From assembly GCF_003718735.1 (NCBI RefSeq), contig NZ_CP033460.1, positions 1,178,001 through 1,242,000 on the forward strand: DNA of 64,000 nucleotides, given 5' to 3'. Position 1 is the stretch's first letter. The number at the start of each line of letters is the position of its first letter. Below the pieces are notes generated by a model. The model was not told where the DNA came from. It ran no database searches and worked only from the letters and a program-made list of their open reading frames with translations. Made by a program: the position numbers and the translations under genes. This stretch comes from Staphylococcus debuckii (GTDB lineage Bacteria > Bacillota > Bacilli > Staphylococcales > Staphylococcaceae). Of the stretch, positions 28,473-36,491 are shown one piece after another.

Positions 28473-28786
28473 TCTAGTAATCGGCTAAATATCTGTTGAA
28501 CACGTCCGCTTGTAACCATGAGCATTTCTCCTATTTTTTCATACGACCAACCATGCGCGAGCAAATCAAAAACAACGAACTCTTTTTCTGTACCAATGTT
28601 TTCAATTACTGACGATAATTCATTAAAAAATATATGTTCTTCAAAATTATCGCTCATTTCTATCGATGTTGTAGGTTGATCTAGTGAAAAGAAGTCATCT
28701 ATGTCTTGTTCTACTGGTGGTTCATCGATAGGGCGGCTCTCATAGCTTAATATAAAGGCTCTAACGCTCTCTTTATCATATATCAT
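28460..28786 (-). CDS. Small sigma-region-4-like HTH protein
   Basis: 108 aa. An acidic N-terminal half (IDEPPVEQDIDDFFSLDQP) and a C-terminal helix-turn-helix of sigma-70 region 4/LuxR type: FVVFDLLAHGWSYEKIGEMLMVTSGRVQQIFSRLLDKL. Last gene of the four-gene leftward operon headed by terS; overlaps the preceding gene by 4 bases. Similar small HTH proteins regulate phage late genes (RinA/ArpU types). Whether this one activates island genes or interferes with the helper is unknown. Confidence 0.65.
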   Translation of the reverse strand: MIYDKESVRAFILSYESRPIDEPPVEQDIDDFFSLDQPTTSIEMSDNFEEHIFFNELSSVIENIGTEKEFVVFDLLAHGWSYEKIGEMLMVTSGRVQQIFSRLLDKLP

Positions 28787-29100
28787 ATATAAACACTGGC
28801 TTTTGCAACACGGCCTAATATTACTGCTCTAGCATGTTTGATTGTATTCTCTGTTACCCCTAAAACATCTGCGATAATGTCATAAGGCTGTTTATCCCAC
28901 CATAACATCTTAATTAATTGCTGCTCTTGTAGCGTCGCATTGTTATATACTTCGGTAATTCCTTTTACGATACTTTTAACTCTATTGTATCTCTGTTCTG
29001 TCACTTGGCTAGCTTGTGTTTTGTACTCATCAACTAATATTTGATAGTTTTCCATATATCCACTCAGAATTTTGTAATCGAAACTCTTTAAAGAACTCAT
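28783..29100 (-). CDS. Small sigma-like HTH regulator
   Basis: 105 aa. The C-terminal half (TLQEQQLIKMLWWDKQPYDIIADVLGVTENTIKHARAVILGRVAK) is a sigma-region-4-type helix-turn-helix, as in RinA/ArpU/DUF1492 phage regulators. The N-terminal half is helical. It overlaps both neighbours by four bases (ATGA-type), so the three proteins are made together. Confidence 0.65.
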   Translation of the reverse strand: MSSLKSFDYKILSGYMENYQILVDEYKTQASQVTEQRYNRVKSIVKGITEVYNNATLQEQQLIKMLWWDKQPYDIIADVLGVTENTIKHARAVILGRVAKASVYI

Positions 29101-29630
29101 ATAACTAGCTCCTCTTTTTGCGTTTGCAATGCAGCTCTTACTTTTCCCACTTCTTCATCAAAATATTTTCTTTGGTCTTTCAAGTGGCCTCTCTGGCGCA
29201 TTAGACGGGCTTCATGCGTGTTTTTATATAAATCTTCACATAACTTCTCAATGCTCTTATAAGGCTTATAAACACCGTTTGTACGCATGTAGTGCATTAT
29301 CTCTTGTTGCTCATGATATGGGTAGGCGCTGACAATGCTTTTAAGTAAATTCATGCGTTTCAATGAGTGATTTTTGTAACGTTCCAACTCTTCTTTTTTC
29401 TCAACAATCCATATAACCAACTTCTCTAATGGATAACTGGTGAAAACTACACCTGTTGCTTCATCACAAGCCATATGCGAGATGTTCAGATGATACATTG
29501 CTTTTATTTGTTCTTCGAGCGCTTGGCATTTTCTGTTTATAAATTGAGGATTGTATTTAACCAATAACTCATATTCTGAAATTCTTTCTTCTCTTTCATA
29601 ATTGAAAGTATTTTCACTTTTATTCAGCAA
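29097..29630 (-). CDS. Phage-type regulator-like protein, 177 aa
   Basis: Helical, charged protein with KSIVSAYPYHEQQEIMHYMRTNGVYKPYKSIEKLCEDLYKNTHEARLMRQRG, which looks like a sigma-region-4-type DNA-binding segment, after a helical N-terminal section. No enzymatic motif. Sixty bases downstream of terS and overlapping the next gene. I do not recognise a named family. Confidence 0.6.
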   Translation of the reverse strand: MLNKSENTFNYEREERISEYELLVKYNPQFINRKCQALEEQIKAMYHLNISHMACDEATGVVFTSYPLEKLVIWIVEKKEELERYKNHSLKRMNLLKSIVSAYPYHEQQEIMHYMRTNGVYKPYKSIEKLCEDLYKNTHEARLMRQRGHLKDQRKYFDEEVGKVRAALQTQKEELVI

Positions 29631-29690
29631 CAGCTCTGCACTCCTTTAAACTTTATCTATTTTATTTTCTGATTGGCTTTGTACTTTTGT

Positions 29691-30164
29691 TTAGTCGTTA
29701 TCTGAAATCCCGAATTGGTCATATACAGATTGTTTCTTAGGAGTTTCATTTTTAGGATCTAATATCTTTAGTCTGGATTCTACTGTTAAGCCTAACTTAG
29801 ATGAAATACTATTCAATTGTGCCAGTGCATCGCGCTTAATAGCATGGTTTTGGTTTAATTTAGTGCCTCTTTCAGTAACAACTACTGCTCCTTCTTGCTT
29901 CATACGTTCAGTGGCTTGAATATAATCCGAATAAGCTTGACAGTATGCTGATACTAGCGCTAAATCTAAGCTGGCAATAGGTAACTCTTTTAATAGCGGA
30001 TATATTCTAAACCATTCCTGTTTTGCTCTATCGTCTAACCACTCTGGCGGTTCTGCCTCTAAAGATGTTAGCTTTTTCATTGCTTCTTCTGTCGCTTTCT
30101 TATTTTCTTGTACTTCTCTAGTGAGTCGTGATTTTTGTTGTGATAATAACTTTCTTTGTGCCAA
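29691..30164 (-). CDS. terS: P27-family phage terminase small subunit
   Basis: 157 aa. The P27/Terminase_4 signature is clear: EPPEWLDDRAKQEWFRIYPLLKEL, LDLALVSAYCQAYSDYIQATERM, RGTKLNQNHAIKRDALAQLNSISSKLGLTVESR. It recognises DNA for packaging and recruits the large terminase, which must come from a helper phage. I choose the TTG at 30164, nine bases after AAGGGG; the frame extends to a TTG at 30185. Canonical SaPI TerS proteins are a different family (Terminase_2), so this satellite may redirect another class of helper. Confidence 0.85.
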   Translation of the reverse strand: MAQRKLLSQQKSRLTREVQENKKATEEAMKKLTSLEAEPPEWLDDRAKQEWFRIYPLLKELPIASLDLALVSAYCQAYSDYIQATERMKQEGAVVVTERGTKLNQNHAIKRDALAQLNSISSKLGLTVESRLKILDPKNETPKKQSVYDQFGISDND

Positions 30165-31787
30165 ATACAACCACCCCTTAATCAATGAAGTATTTTAAAT
30201 AATAAAATGTTGAGAATACGTAGTTACAAAATCAAACTGCAGTTTTCTTTTTCTTATACAAGACTAATTAATGACAAAATTTGTGTGGCATCAAATTAAT
30301 ATCCTTATTCAATGCAGCTAATCTAGTTAACTAACAGAATAGTTACAAGATATTAAATTGATATGGTTAACTTTAACCGTGATAGATAAACAGGGCGACT
30401 ATATAGAGTTTTCTTCAAGTTCATCTAGTAAGTAAGCTAACTTACACTTTAAACACTCTCTATAAGCCTATTGAAGCCTTATTTAAAAGGATTTCTTCAC
30501 GAATATTCACCTTTTATTTTCAACTTTTGGTTACGTTTAAGGCCGGCTCGTTTTCAACGTTCTCTCAACACCCACCCGGTTTTTCTTCGCCCCGCAAAAA
30601 AAATTTCCCAAAAAAATAATTTCAAAAAACTTCAAAATTTTATCTGCCGTGAATTTTATTGTGGCAGCTAAAACACACTACCTCTAAATTTTCGGTATCC
30701 AGTCTTTTAATCCAGTCCCTCAGCATTATCTATATTGATATATTTACCTTCACTAATTACCATGCTCTCTAATTGCTTCATATAAGCCTGTCATCAGCTT
30801 TTAACCAGTTCCTTACTCTTTAATCCTATTTGTTCCTATCTTTCTTACAATAAGCCTGAAATTGCAATTCAAACTATTCTATTTATGTTTGTTCTCTCAA
30901 CATTTCTATAATTATTCTTCATTCTTTTTTATTTATAATTTCTTCTCTCTTGATCTAAATATTTTTTTATCTTGAAAGCAAAACTACAAATCGAAATCAC
31001 AAAACAAATTCAAATTATTTTTTTAGTTTCATTTCTCATTTCAAAATTCTATTTCACTTTCTGAATTTCAAAATACTTTCTGACTTCTCATTTACATTTA
31101 AACTTTCATTCTATTATCTTTAATCAAACATCAACTTCACTTTTGTTCAATCAACTAATTATCTTCTTAACTCTTTCGTCTTCTAACATAAAAGATAATT
31201 GTTTCTTCTAATTCATTCTAATTAATATATTCTCAACTCTTTTGATATTGAACACAAACATGATTGTTTCTTCTAATTCATTCTAATTAATATCTTCAAA
31301 ACTTATTTGCTTACTCACATACATTTAAGTATATAATCTATGTGTATTGCCTATACACTTTAGCAAGCAATCACCTTAATGCTATAGGTTAATACCTAGA
31401 CCTTTATACATGCAGTGTATATTTTGATGCAGTTATGCAATCATAGCCCTGTAACTAATATGAGGCTACTAATATATAGCGGCTATTTGCTTGTGCTGTA
31501 GGATAGTTACCTCTACATTGTATGCCTAACCTATAGGCTGTTTGGTTGTATACTGTTGAGTTATCTATACTATACGGTTAATATAATCTGCCGCATATTA
31601 ATTCCAACATAAAGTTTTTGTTTGCCTTTATCTATCTATCTTTGCATAGCTTCCTACTAAGTAACTCACTGTAGCACTCATGCATGAGACCACTTATAAA
31701 AGAAAGGCCACCACATATATTGAAGTGATGACCTTGTAAACGTGCTTTAGAGTTAGAACAGCATTTGCACAAATGAAGGAGTAACTC
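30165..31787. other. 1.6-kb gene-free region upstream of terS
   Basis: No ORF with a ribosome site on either strand. The + strand is strongly pyrimidine-rich from about 30480 to 31330. It contains a 65-66 bp tandem duplication (31169-31300) sharing a 31-base block at 31198 and 31263, and a CTATAG-rich stretch (31330-31570). Its place next to terS makes it a candidate for the packaging (pac/cos) site or a decayed capsid-interference locus. Neither can be shown here. Confidence 0.6.
31169..31300. repeat. 65-66 bp tandem duplication
   Basis: AACTCTTT… begins at 31169 and 31235; ATTGTTTCTTCTAATTCATT and the following 11 bases are identical at 31198-31228 and 31263-31293. Confidence 0.75.
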
Positions 31788-31865
31788 ATGGCTATTTTAG
31801 ACTTTAACAAAAAGCGCTTGTTGTTAAAGATAATTATCATCTTTAATACCTTTATTATAACATAG
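31788..31865 (+). CDS. Putative 25-aa hydrophobic peptide (type I toxin-like)
   Basis: AAGGAG six bases before an ATG. Short basic N-terminus (MAILDFNKKR) then an uninterrupted hydrophobic helix (LLLKIIIIFNTFIIT). Upstream at ~31706-31740 is a GCCACCAC…GTGATGACC hairpin related to the one at 24711. Good ribosome site plus a membrane-peptide profile resembles staphylococcal type I toxins, but I recognise no exact homologue. Convergent with the gene ending at 31885. Confidence 0.45.
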   Translation: MAILDFNKKRLLLKIIIIFNTFIIT

Positions 31866-31884
31866 AAAGCTCAACCGCGCTATT

Positions 31885-32343
31885 TTAAGCACCATTCAAA
31901 TTAATAGAAACTGCTAAGATTTCACCCATGTGACTCACTCTATTATCTTTACCTTCTGCATTTTTTACATACACGTCAACACTATCCACTTTATTACCCT
32001 TGATTTGTTCAAATGCTTTATCTTTTGCATTATCGCCACTCTTCCAAGCATGAACGAGTGTATGATTTTTCTTAACTATAAACTCTCTATTATTTCTCTG
32101 ACTTGAAGCAATGATAAAGTTCAAATTACCATTCATCATCACACAACTGTTTTTATTAAACTTAATCTTTTTAACTGCTTGTGGTTCGATTTCTCCTTCT
32201 TCAAAGTCGCTTACAATATTTAACTTATTATCTGCATCAGCCAGTTCTACAGGCACACTACTTGAACTAGCCAATATCATTAAATCTTCGCCGTTTTCAG
32301 TTACCTTTGCCCTGTTTCCTTTGTATCTAATAGCTGTAATCAT
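31885..32343 (-). CDS. Island protein of unknown function, 152 aa
   Basis: Beta-rich, soluble protein with AAGGAGGT before the ATG. Sections such as VELADADNKLNIVSDFEEGEI, FNKNSCVMMNGNLNFIIASSQ and GEILAVSINLNG are structural-protein-like, but no family is recognised. Twelve bases downstream of the 206-aa gene; last gene before the non-coding region, in the position where SaPIs carry capsid- or packaging-interference genes. Confidence 0.6.
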   Translation of the reverse strand: MITAIRYKGNRAKVTENGEDLMILASSSSVPVELADADNKLNIVSDFEEGEIEPQAVKKIKFNKNSCVMMNGNLNFIIASSQRNNREFIVKKNHTLVHAWKSGDNAKDKAFEQIKGNKVDSVDVYVKNAEGKDNRVSHMGEILAVSINLNGA

Positions 32344-32355
32344 TGCATTACCTCC

Positions 32356-32976
32356 TTACCATTTCTTTTTGCCGGAGTGATATTTCTGAAAGTCTTCTAA
32401 TGACTCCTCTTTCAACATATCTTCAAGCAGCCATGCGTAATCTCTAGGCGTTGTATTACCTCCGATTTCTACTTCATCAGCTAGCATTTGCCCTTTGTAT
32501 TGATTATGAATATTGCTAGGGTGCTGCTGCTCTTGTTTGACATAGCGTAAGCGTGAAATACGTCTGCCGCCTTCATTCTTATTCTCAATCATTTTACGGT
32601 AAGTAGAAGCTACTTCTTGAAGTTGGGCTTTCATCTCTTTGCGGTACTGTTCATGCGCTTTCTTAATGTCTGTCATTTCATCTTCATATGTGCCATAGAA
32701 CTCTGTAAACTCATCATCTGTAATACTGTAATCCGATGTTTTAAGTTGTTCATCTACTTCCAATAACTCTTGTTCCAAATTCGCTTGGTGACGTTTTAAT
32801 TTTGTCGCTTCAGCGTATTCATCTTGATTTTGGCAGTGCGTAATTTTAGCATTGATTTTTTTAATACGATCTACTAGCTGATTATATTTTTGTTGAACCT
32901 CTTTAGCACGTAATCTTTTGCCATAAATTTGTTTATCAAAAATACTGATTGAATTTTCTTTTACTTTTTTACTCAT
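32356..32976 (-). CDS. Coiled-coil island protein, 206 aa
   Basis: Start at ATG 32976, nine bases after AGAGG, and inside the end of the previous gene (8-base overlap). Long charged helices dominate (QQKYNQLVDRIKKINAKITH, LKRHQANLEQELLEVDEQL, AHEQYRKEMKAQLQEVASTY). The C-terminal part has a WLLEDMLKEESLEDF motif. Conserved-looking satellite gene without assigned role; possibly a scaffold or DNA-associated protein. Confidence 0.6.
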   Translation of the reverse strand: MSKKVKENSISIFDKQIYGKRLRAKEVQQKYNQLVDRIKKINAKITHCQNQDEYAEATKLKRHQANLEQELLEVDEQLKTSDYSITDDEFTEFYGTYEDEMTDIKKAHEQYRKEMKAQLQEVASTYRKMIENKNEGGRRISRLRYVKQEQQHPSNIHNQYKGQMLADEVEIGGNTTPRDYAWLLEDMLKEESLEDFQKYHSGKKKW

Positions 32977-33337
32977 AATTAACAACCTCTTTTTCGTTTT
33001 TAATATTAATACTTTTAATCACATCACGACGGCGCACGCTTCCTCTTATCAAGTTGTTTAAACTATTAATAGCTCGCTCTTTTTCTTCTTGAGTTGTAAT
33101 CATAAAATACCCGTTTTGTTTAGGGGAGTAGCTGCAGCCGATAGGATAACCGTAATTTGTTGATAAATCGCGTATAATTCGACGCACCCAACGCTCATTA
33201 GTTGAATTTGCTGCATATCCTAATTGATTTAAAATCTTCTCTTTAGTAATATGTTTGTTTGGTGCATTAATTATCACATTGACTACTTGGCGGTGTTCAT
33301 CTGGTAATTTTTGCACCTCGTCCTTCGTTTTGTCCAT
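32969..33337 (-). CDS. Winged-helix-like DNA-binding protein
   Basis: 122 aa. A winged-helix profile spans about 10-85: EHRQVVNVIINAPNKHITKEKILNQLGYAANSTNERWVRRIIRDL (helices) and GYPIGCSYSPKQNGYFMITT (wing). The tail is basic (GSVRRRDVIKSI). AAGGAG seven bases before the ATG. Related phage and SaPI proteins replace small regulators; no specific partner can be named. Confidence 0.6.
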   Translation of the reverse strand: MDKTKDEVQKLPDEHRQVVNVIINAPNKHITKEKILNQLGYAANSTNERWVRRIIRDLSTNYGYPIGCSYSPKQNGYFMITTQEEKERAINSLNNLIRGSVRRRDVIKSINIKNEKEVVNYE

Positions 33338-33454
33338 TTCATTACTCCTTTTCTTAATTTTATGAACTTATGTTTTTTAAAACTATCACCTCCTTAATTA
33401 ACCTGTATTGATGAAGAATACAACCGCGCGCTCGATTAGGGCAGGGGAAATCGC

Positions 33455-33589
33455 TTATAGAAACGACTTGACCGTCATGTAATTCATAGCCTGCATAATG
33501 TCCTTATACGCTTCTAATAGCCCTGTATAATACCTTAATAACGTACCTGCGCGTGTATCAAGTTGATTAGCTATAGTTTCCATATCCAT
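33455..33589 (-). CDS. Small island peptide, 44 aa
   Basis: MDMETIANQLDTRAGTLLRYYTGLLEAYKDI… a helical peptide of a kind I associate with staphylococcal islands. The 51 bases around its start (33570-33620) are closely repeated at 34459-34509 around the start of another small ORF, so the two genes share leader and first codons. Ribosome site weak (GTAGG). Confidence 0.5.
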   Translation of the reverse strand: MDMETIANQLDTRAGTLLRYYTGLLEAYKDIMQAMNYMTVKSFL

Positions 33590-33711
33590 TGTCCTACTTC
33601 TACATTCATTATTTTTTAGCGAGATTTTTACAATACAATTTTTTAAACTTATAATATTACTTTTGTTTAATAGCATGGTCACACATCAGTACCACACTAG
33701 AGTATATAACG

Positions 33712-34044
33712 CTAGTTGCGGCAAGAGTTTGAATGTTTTACTTCTAATTCTTTGATACTTTTTTCGCTTGCATTAAAATGCCAATTAAGACGTGTTTCAT
33801 CTTTAACCTTGAATCCTGCTTTCATCATTGCACCCTTGAATTGACCGTTTGTGATATAACTACCTTCAAAAGTTCCTGATAATGCTTCACTATATATACG
33901 TTCAAATACATGTTTTAAACCATACGAGGAACGTCTAACATTGAATGTTTTTATTTTATTGATCGAGTAACAAAACTCGAGTAATGCGTTTTTCTTTACC
34001 TTATTCAATTCTTCAAAGTGTTCTGGTTTATTAATATCAGTCAT
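33712..34044 (-). CDS. Conserved small staphylococcal island protein, 110 aa
   Basis: Contains RRSSYGLKHVFERIYSEALSGTFEGSYITNGQFKGAMMKAGFKVKDETRLNWHFNAS. The SYGLKH…YITNGxFKxAMxxAGF…LNWxFN pattern occurs in proteins of staphylococcal cassette and pathogenicity islands; function not established. Lies just downstream of the first iteron array, on the same strand as rep. Confidence 0.65.
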   Translation of the reverse strand: MTDINKPEHFEELNKVKKNALLEFCYSINKIKTFNVRRSSYGLKHVFERIYSEALSGTFEGSYITNGQFKGAMMKAGFKVKDETRLNWHFNASEKSIKELEVKHSNSCRN

Positions 34045-34092
34045 TTAAATTCTCCATTCTATATTTATTGTGTGTGACGAGTATAGGAATAA

Positions 34093-34350
34093 AAGTTACT
34101 ACATTCGACAAAAGTTACTACATACCGCTTTAAAAGATTGATATATAGCTGTTTTAAGGTTATTTCATTGATATATAGACCTACTACAAAAGTTACTTCA
34201 TTTATAAAAAAAGTAGCTACATAAGTTACTACTTCTTATGAATGTCTACTACATTTATTTATATGTAGCTACATAAGTTACTACTTAAAAAGTTGATAAC
34301 AGAGGCGATTAAACACACTTTGTAGTAACTTTCTTAATATGTAGTAACTT
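34093..34350. other. Iteron array A (origin-like), AAGTTACTAC repeats
   Basis: Direct copies at 34093, 34112, 34190 (degenerate), 34223 and 34275; inverted copies GTAGTAACTT at 34322 and 34341. Two GTAGCTAC blocks (34213, 34265) and two TTGATATATAG blocks (about 34138, 34169) lie between. Iterated Rep-binding sites around AT-rich DNA are the plan of SaPI origins. Confidence 0.7.
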
Positions 34351-34356
34351 TTTGTT

Positions 34357-34479
34357 CTACTCTCCATACACAGATTTTATTTTCTTATACAAATTGCTTC
34401 CTTTTCTAGGTTCAATAATATTTGTAGTATCACTGTACTTGTCATCAGTATCATGAGGAGCTATAGTTTCTATATTCAT
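34357..34479 (-). CDS. Small island peptide, 40 aa
   Basis: ATG seven bases after GGAGAAG. Begins MNIETIA like the 33455-33589 peptide, then diverges (SDTTNIIEPRKGSNLYKKI). Located between the two iteron arrays. Longer upstream codons in this frame are translations of iteron DNA and are rejected. Confidence 0.45.
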   Translation of the reverse strand: MNIETIAPHDTDDKYSDTTNIIEPRKGSNLYKKIKSVYGE

Positions 34480-34511
34480 TGATTTACTTCTCCGTTCATT
34501 ATTTTTTAGTA

Positions 34512-34811
34512 GTTCCCCCTCAATTCCCCGTAGTTCCTCTTTTCTTTTAATCATTAGGGAACCGTCTCTGTCTTACTCTCTCAACACTTAAAACTAAATG
34601 GTTCCCTAAGTTCCCCTTTTTTTGAGACCTGTATAACTATTAGTAAATATACAGATATAGATATAAATGATAAGTACGTCTCTAATATTATTTATGGTTA
34701 AAAATTATAGGGAACTTGGGGAACTAATAACATAAAACCATTGGTGTTACAGTGTTTATACGGTTCCCTCTTTAATTAAAAAATGGGGAACCAATAGGGA
34801 ACTTAGGGAAC
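34512..34811. other. Iteron array B (probable replication origin), GGAAC repeats
   Basis: Eleven GGAAC/GTTCC copies: 34512, 34533, 34558, 34601, 34610 on one side (four as GTTCC) and 34711, 34720, 34763, 34787, 34798, 34807 on the other (five as GGAAC). They flank an ~90-bp AT-rich core at 34620-34709. Inverted short-repeat sets around an AT-rich core directly behind rep match the known SaPI ori layout. Confidence 0.75.
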
Positions 34812-34822
34812 TAAGCTCAATT

Positions 34823-36487
34823 TTATTCATAGTCAGAATGATATTGGTTAAAATCAAAATCTAGTTGCTTTATAATTTCTTCTTTAATCGCATAACCTCT
34901 CGGCTTTTTTCCTTTATGCCCAACTCTTTTGGTTAATTTCTGTTTATCTGTTATGAGATAGCTTCTTTCGTTCCACGATTTAGTAATACTGTGTAACTCA
35001 TGCCCTAAAAATTGTTTCAAAGTTTCACCCATTACCAACAGATAATCACGTTTGTATATTGCTTTTACATCACCATTAGTTACAGTGTAATAACCCTCGC
35101 CTTCAATGTGGTTGCGGTTAGCGTCCAAATACTGTAAAAGTTCTTCTAGTAACTGCTTAGGCTTATCAATGTTCTTATTGGTTTCAAGCATTTTATTATA
35201 AGTTCGGTCTAACGTGGTGTATGGATCATGTTGAAACCCTTCAATATCATTGATGATTTCACCAGCAACCTGTAACAAAGCGAAAGCCCTGCCTATTCTT
35301 GCGACAATCTCATTTGTTCCAGCCTTTTCGATGAGACGCTTCTCGTGGCTTTTAAATGAGTTATAGTAGCCTTCTTTGTTTTTGCGGTATTGTTCCATGA
35401 AAGCCATGCCTAACGTGCCGTACTGATTGTTAATGCCTTCGTACAAATCAATAAAAGAAACATCACTGTTAAATGGGTCATCTTGCAATGTAATAACCCT
35501 AGCACCAATACCAGCTTTTTCATTGCCGCTATCCGCTAAAGATGTTTCACCTGTTGAAAGCATAATGTTTTGCCATGTTCTCTCTACTTCAATACTCGAC
35601 TTGTTCCCACGACCCTTTTCACGACCACCACTAAATTGGTATATGACATCTGGTATCATATAAGGGTTCGCTTTTCTTGAGTCGTCTAAAAGAAGTGGAT
35701 AGCTGTTCAAGAATGCAGATTTGCGTTCAATATTGACTCTGGTTGTATTCCATTCACTGATAAGTTTTGAAGTTCCCCACACACTGCTAGCTACCTTTAA
35801 AGCTGTTGTTTTACCTCGTGAACTAGCCCCGCTTAAATCTACAATAAAAGGTTCTACATCAAAATCATGAAGCAATATCGAGCCACAAGACGCATACAAC
35901 ATCATCATGGCAGGGTATGAATTGGATATAAGATTAAAAACATTATCAGCGTAACCTTGCAATGTTCCTTTAGTCTTGAATTGGTTCGCAATGTTTTTAT
36001 AACCCTGTTCATGAATCGTCAACTCAATTTCGCTATCCAACGGATGTACAAAGTATTTACCTACATGGCCTAATCGAGTGACTATATTTGTTATAGGCAA
36101 CGGGTTCAGTCGCATATACATGCTTATATAGTTAACGAGATCAGTACGATTTGTAGTGTTTACATCTAAACCTCTGCTAGCTAGCCCGATTAAATGTGTA
36201 GCGTCTGCTAAGTCACGAGCAAACACGGGAAACTGGTAAGTTCTGCCACCGTTATTAAAGGTCATTTCATAAGTAAACTCGTTTGTTTCAATATCTTTAT
36301 ACTTTTTAGTAATAAATGGCGGTGTCGAAGTGATTAAAATTGGAACAACTTGCTTATCGTCACCTCTACCTTTTTCCACCATTTTATATAACCATCCATT
36401 ATCGCGTACTTGGTAATTAGTTGGTATACTCTCGGCGGCATTACTATCATTGACGATTTCTGTAATTTCTGTGGGTAGTTCGGCCAT
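34823..36487 (-). CDS. rep: SaPI-type Rep (DUF927-like replicative helicase)
   Basis: A 554-aa initiator/helicase. DUF927-like N-terminal region with FTYEMTFNNGGRTYQFPVFARDLAD; Walker A as DLSGASSRGKTTALKVASSVWG (near 218-240); Walker B-like YPLLLDDSRK; sensor-type NIMLSTGETSLAD. The C-terminal domain (about 430-554) should bind the ori iterons. It lies four bases downstream of the primase gene and upstream of iteron array B. AAAGGAG site seven bases before the ATG. Confidence 0.88.
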   Translation of the reverse strand: MAELPTEITEIVNDSNAAESIPTNYQVRDNGWLYKMVEKGRGDDKQVVPILITSTPPFITKKYKDIETNEFTYEMTFNNGGRTYQFPVFARDLADATHLIGLASRGLDVNTTNRTDLVNYISMYMRLNPLPITNIVTRLGHVGKYFVHPLDSEIELTIHEQGYKNIANQFKTKGTLQGYADNVFNLISNSYPAMMMLYASCGSILLHDFDVEPFIVDLSGASSRGKTTALKVASSVWGTSKLISEWNTTRVNIERKSAFLNSYPLLLDDSRKANPYMIPDVIYQFSGGREKGRGNKSSIEVERTWQNIMLSTGETSLADSGNEKAGIGARVITLQDDPFNSDVSFIDLYEGINNQYGTLGMAFMEQYRKNKEGYYNSFKSHEKRLIEKAGTNEIVARIGRAFALLQVAGEIINDIEGFQHDPYTTLDRTYNKMLETNKNIDKPKQLLEELLQYLDANRNHIEGEGYYTVTNGDVKAIYKRDYLLVMGETLKQFLGHELHSITKSWNERSYLITDKQKLTKRVGHKGKKPRGYAIKEEIIKQLDFDFNQYHSDYE

Positions 36488-36491
36488 TTAA

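Noticed and set aside
30471..30671. 66-aa ORF on the + strand
   Set aside because: Pyrimidine-skewed composition gives F/P/R-rich translation; no ribosome site, and it lies in the gene-free block.
32111..32380. 89-aa + strand ORF with a lipoprotein-like start
   Set aside because: It is the complement of two well-supported leftward genes that have strong ribosome sites.
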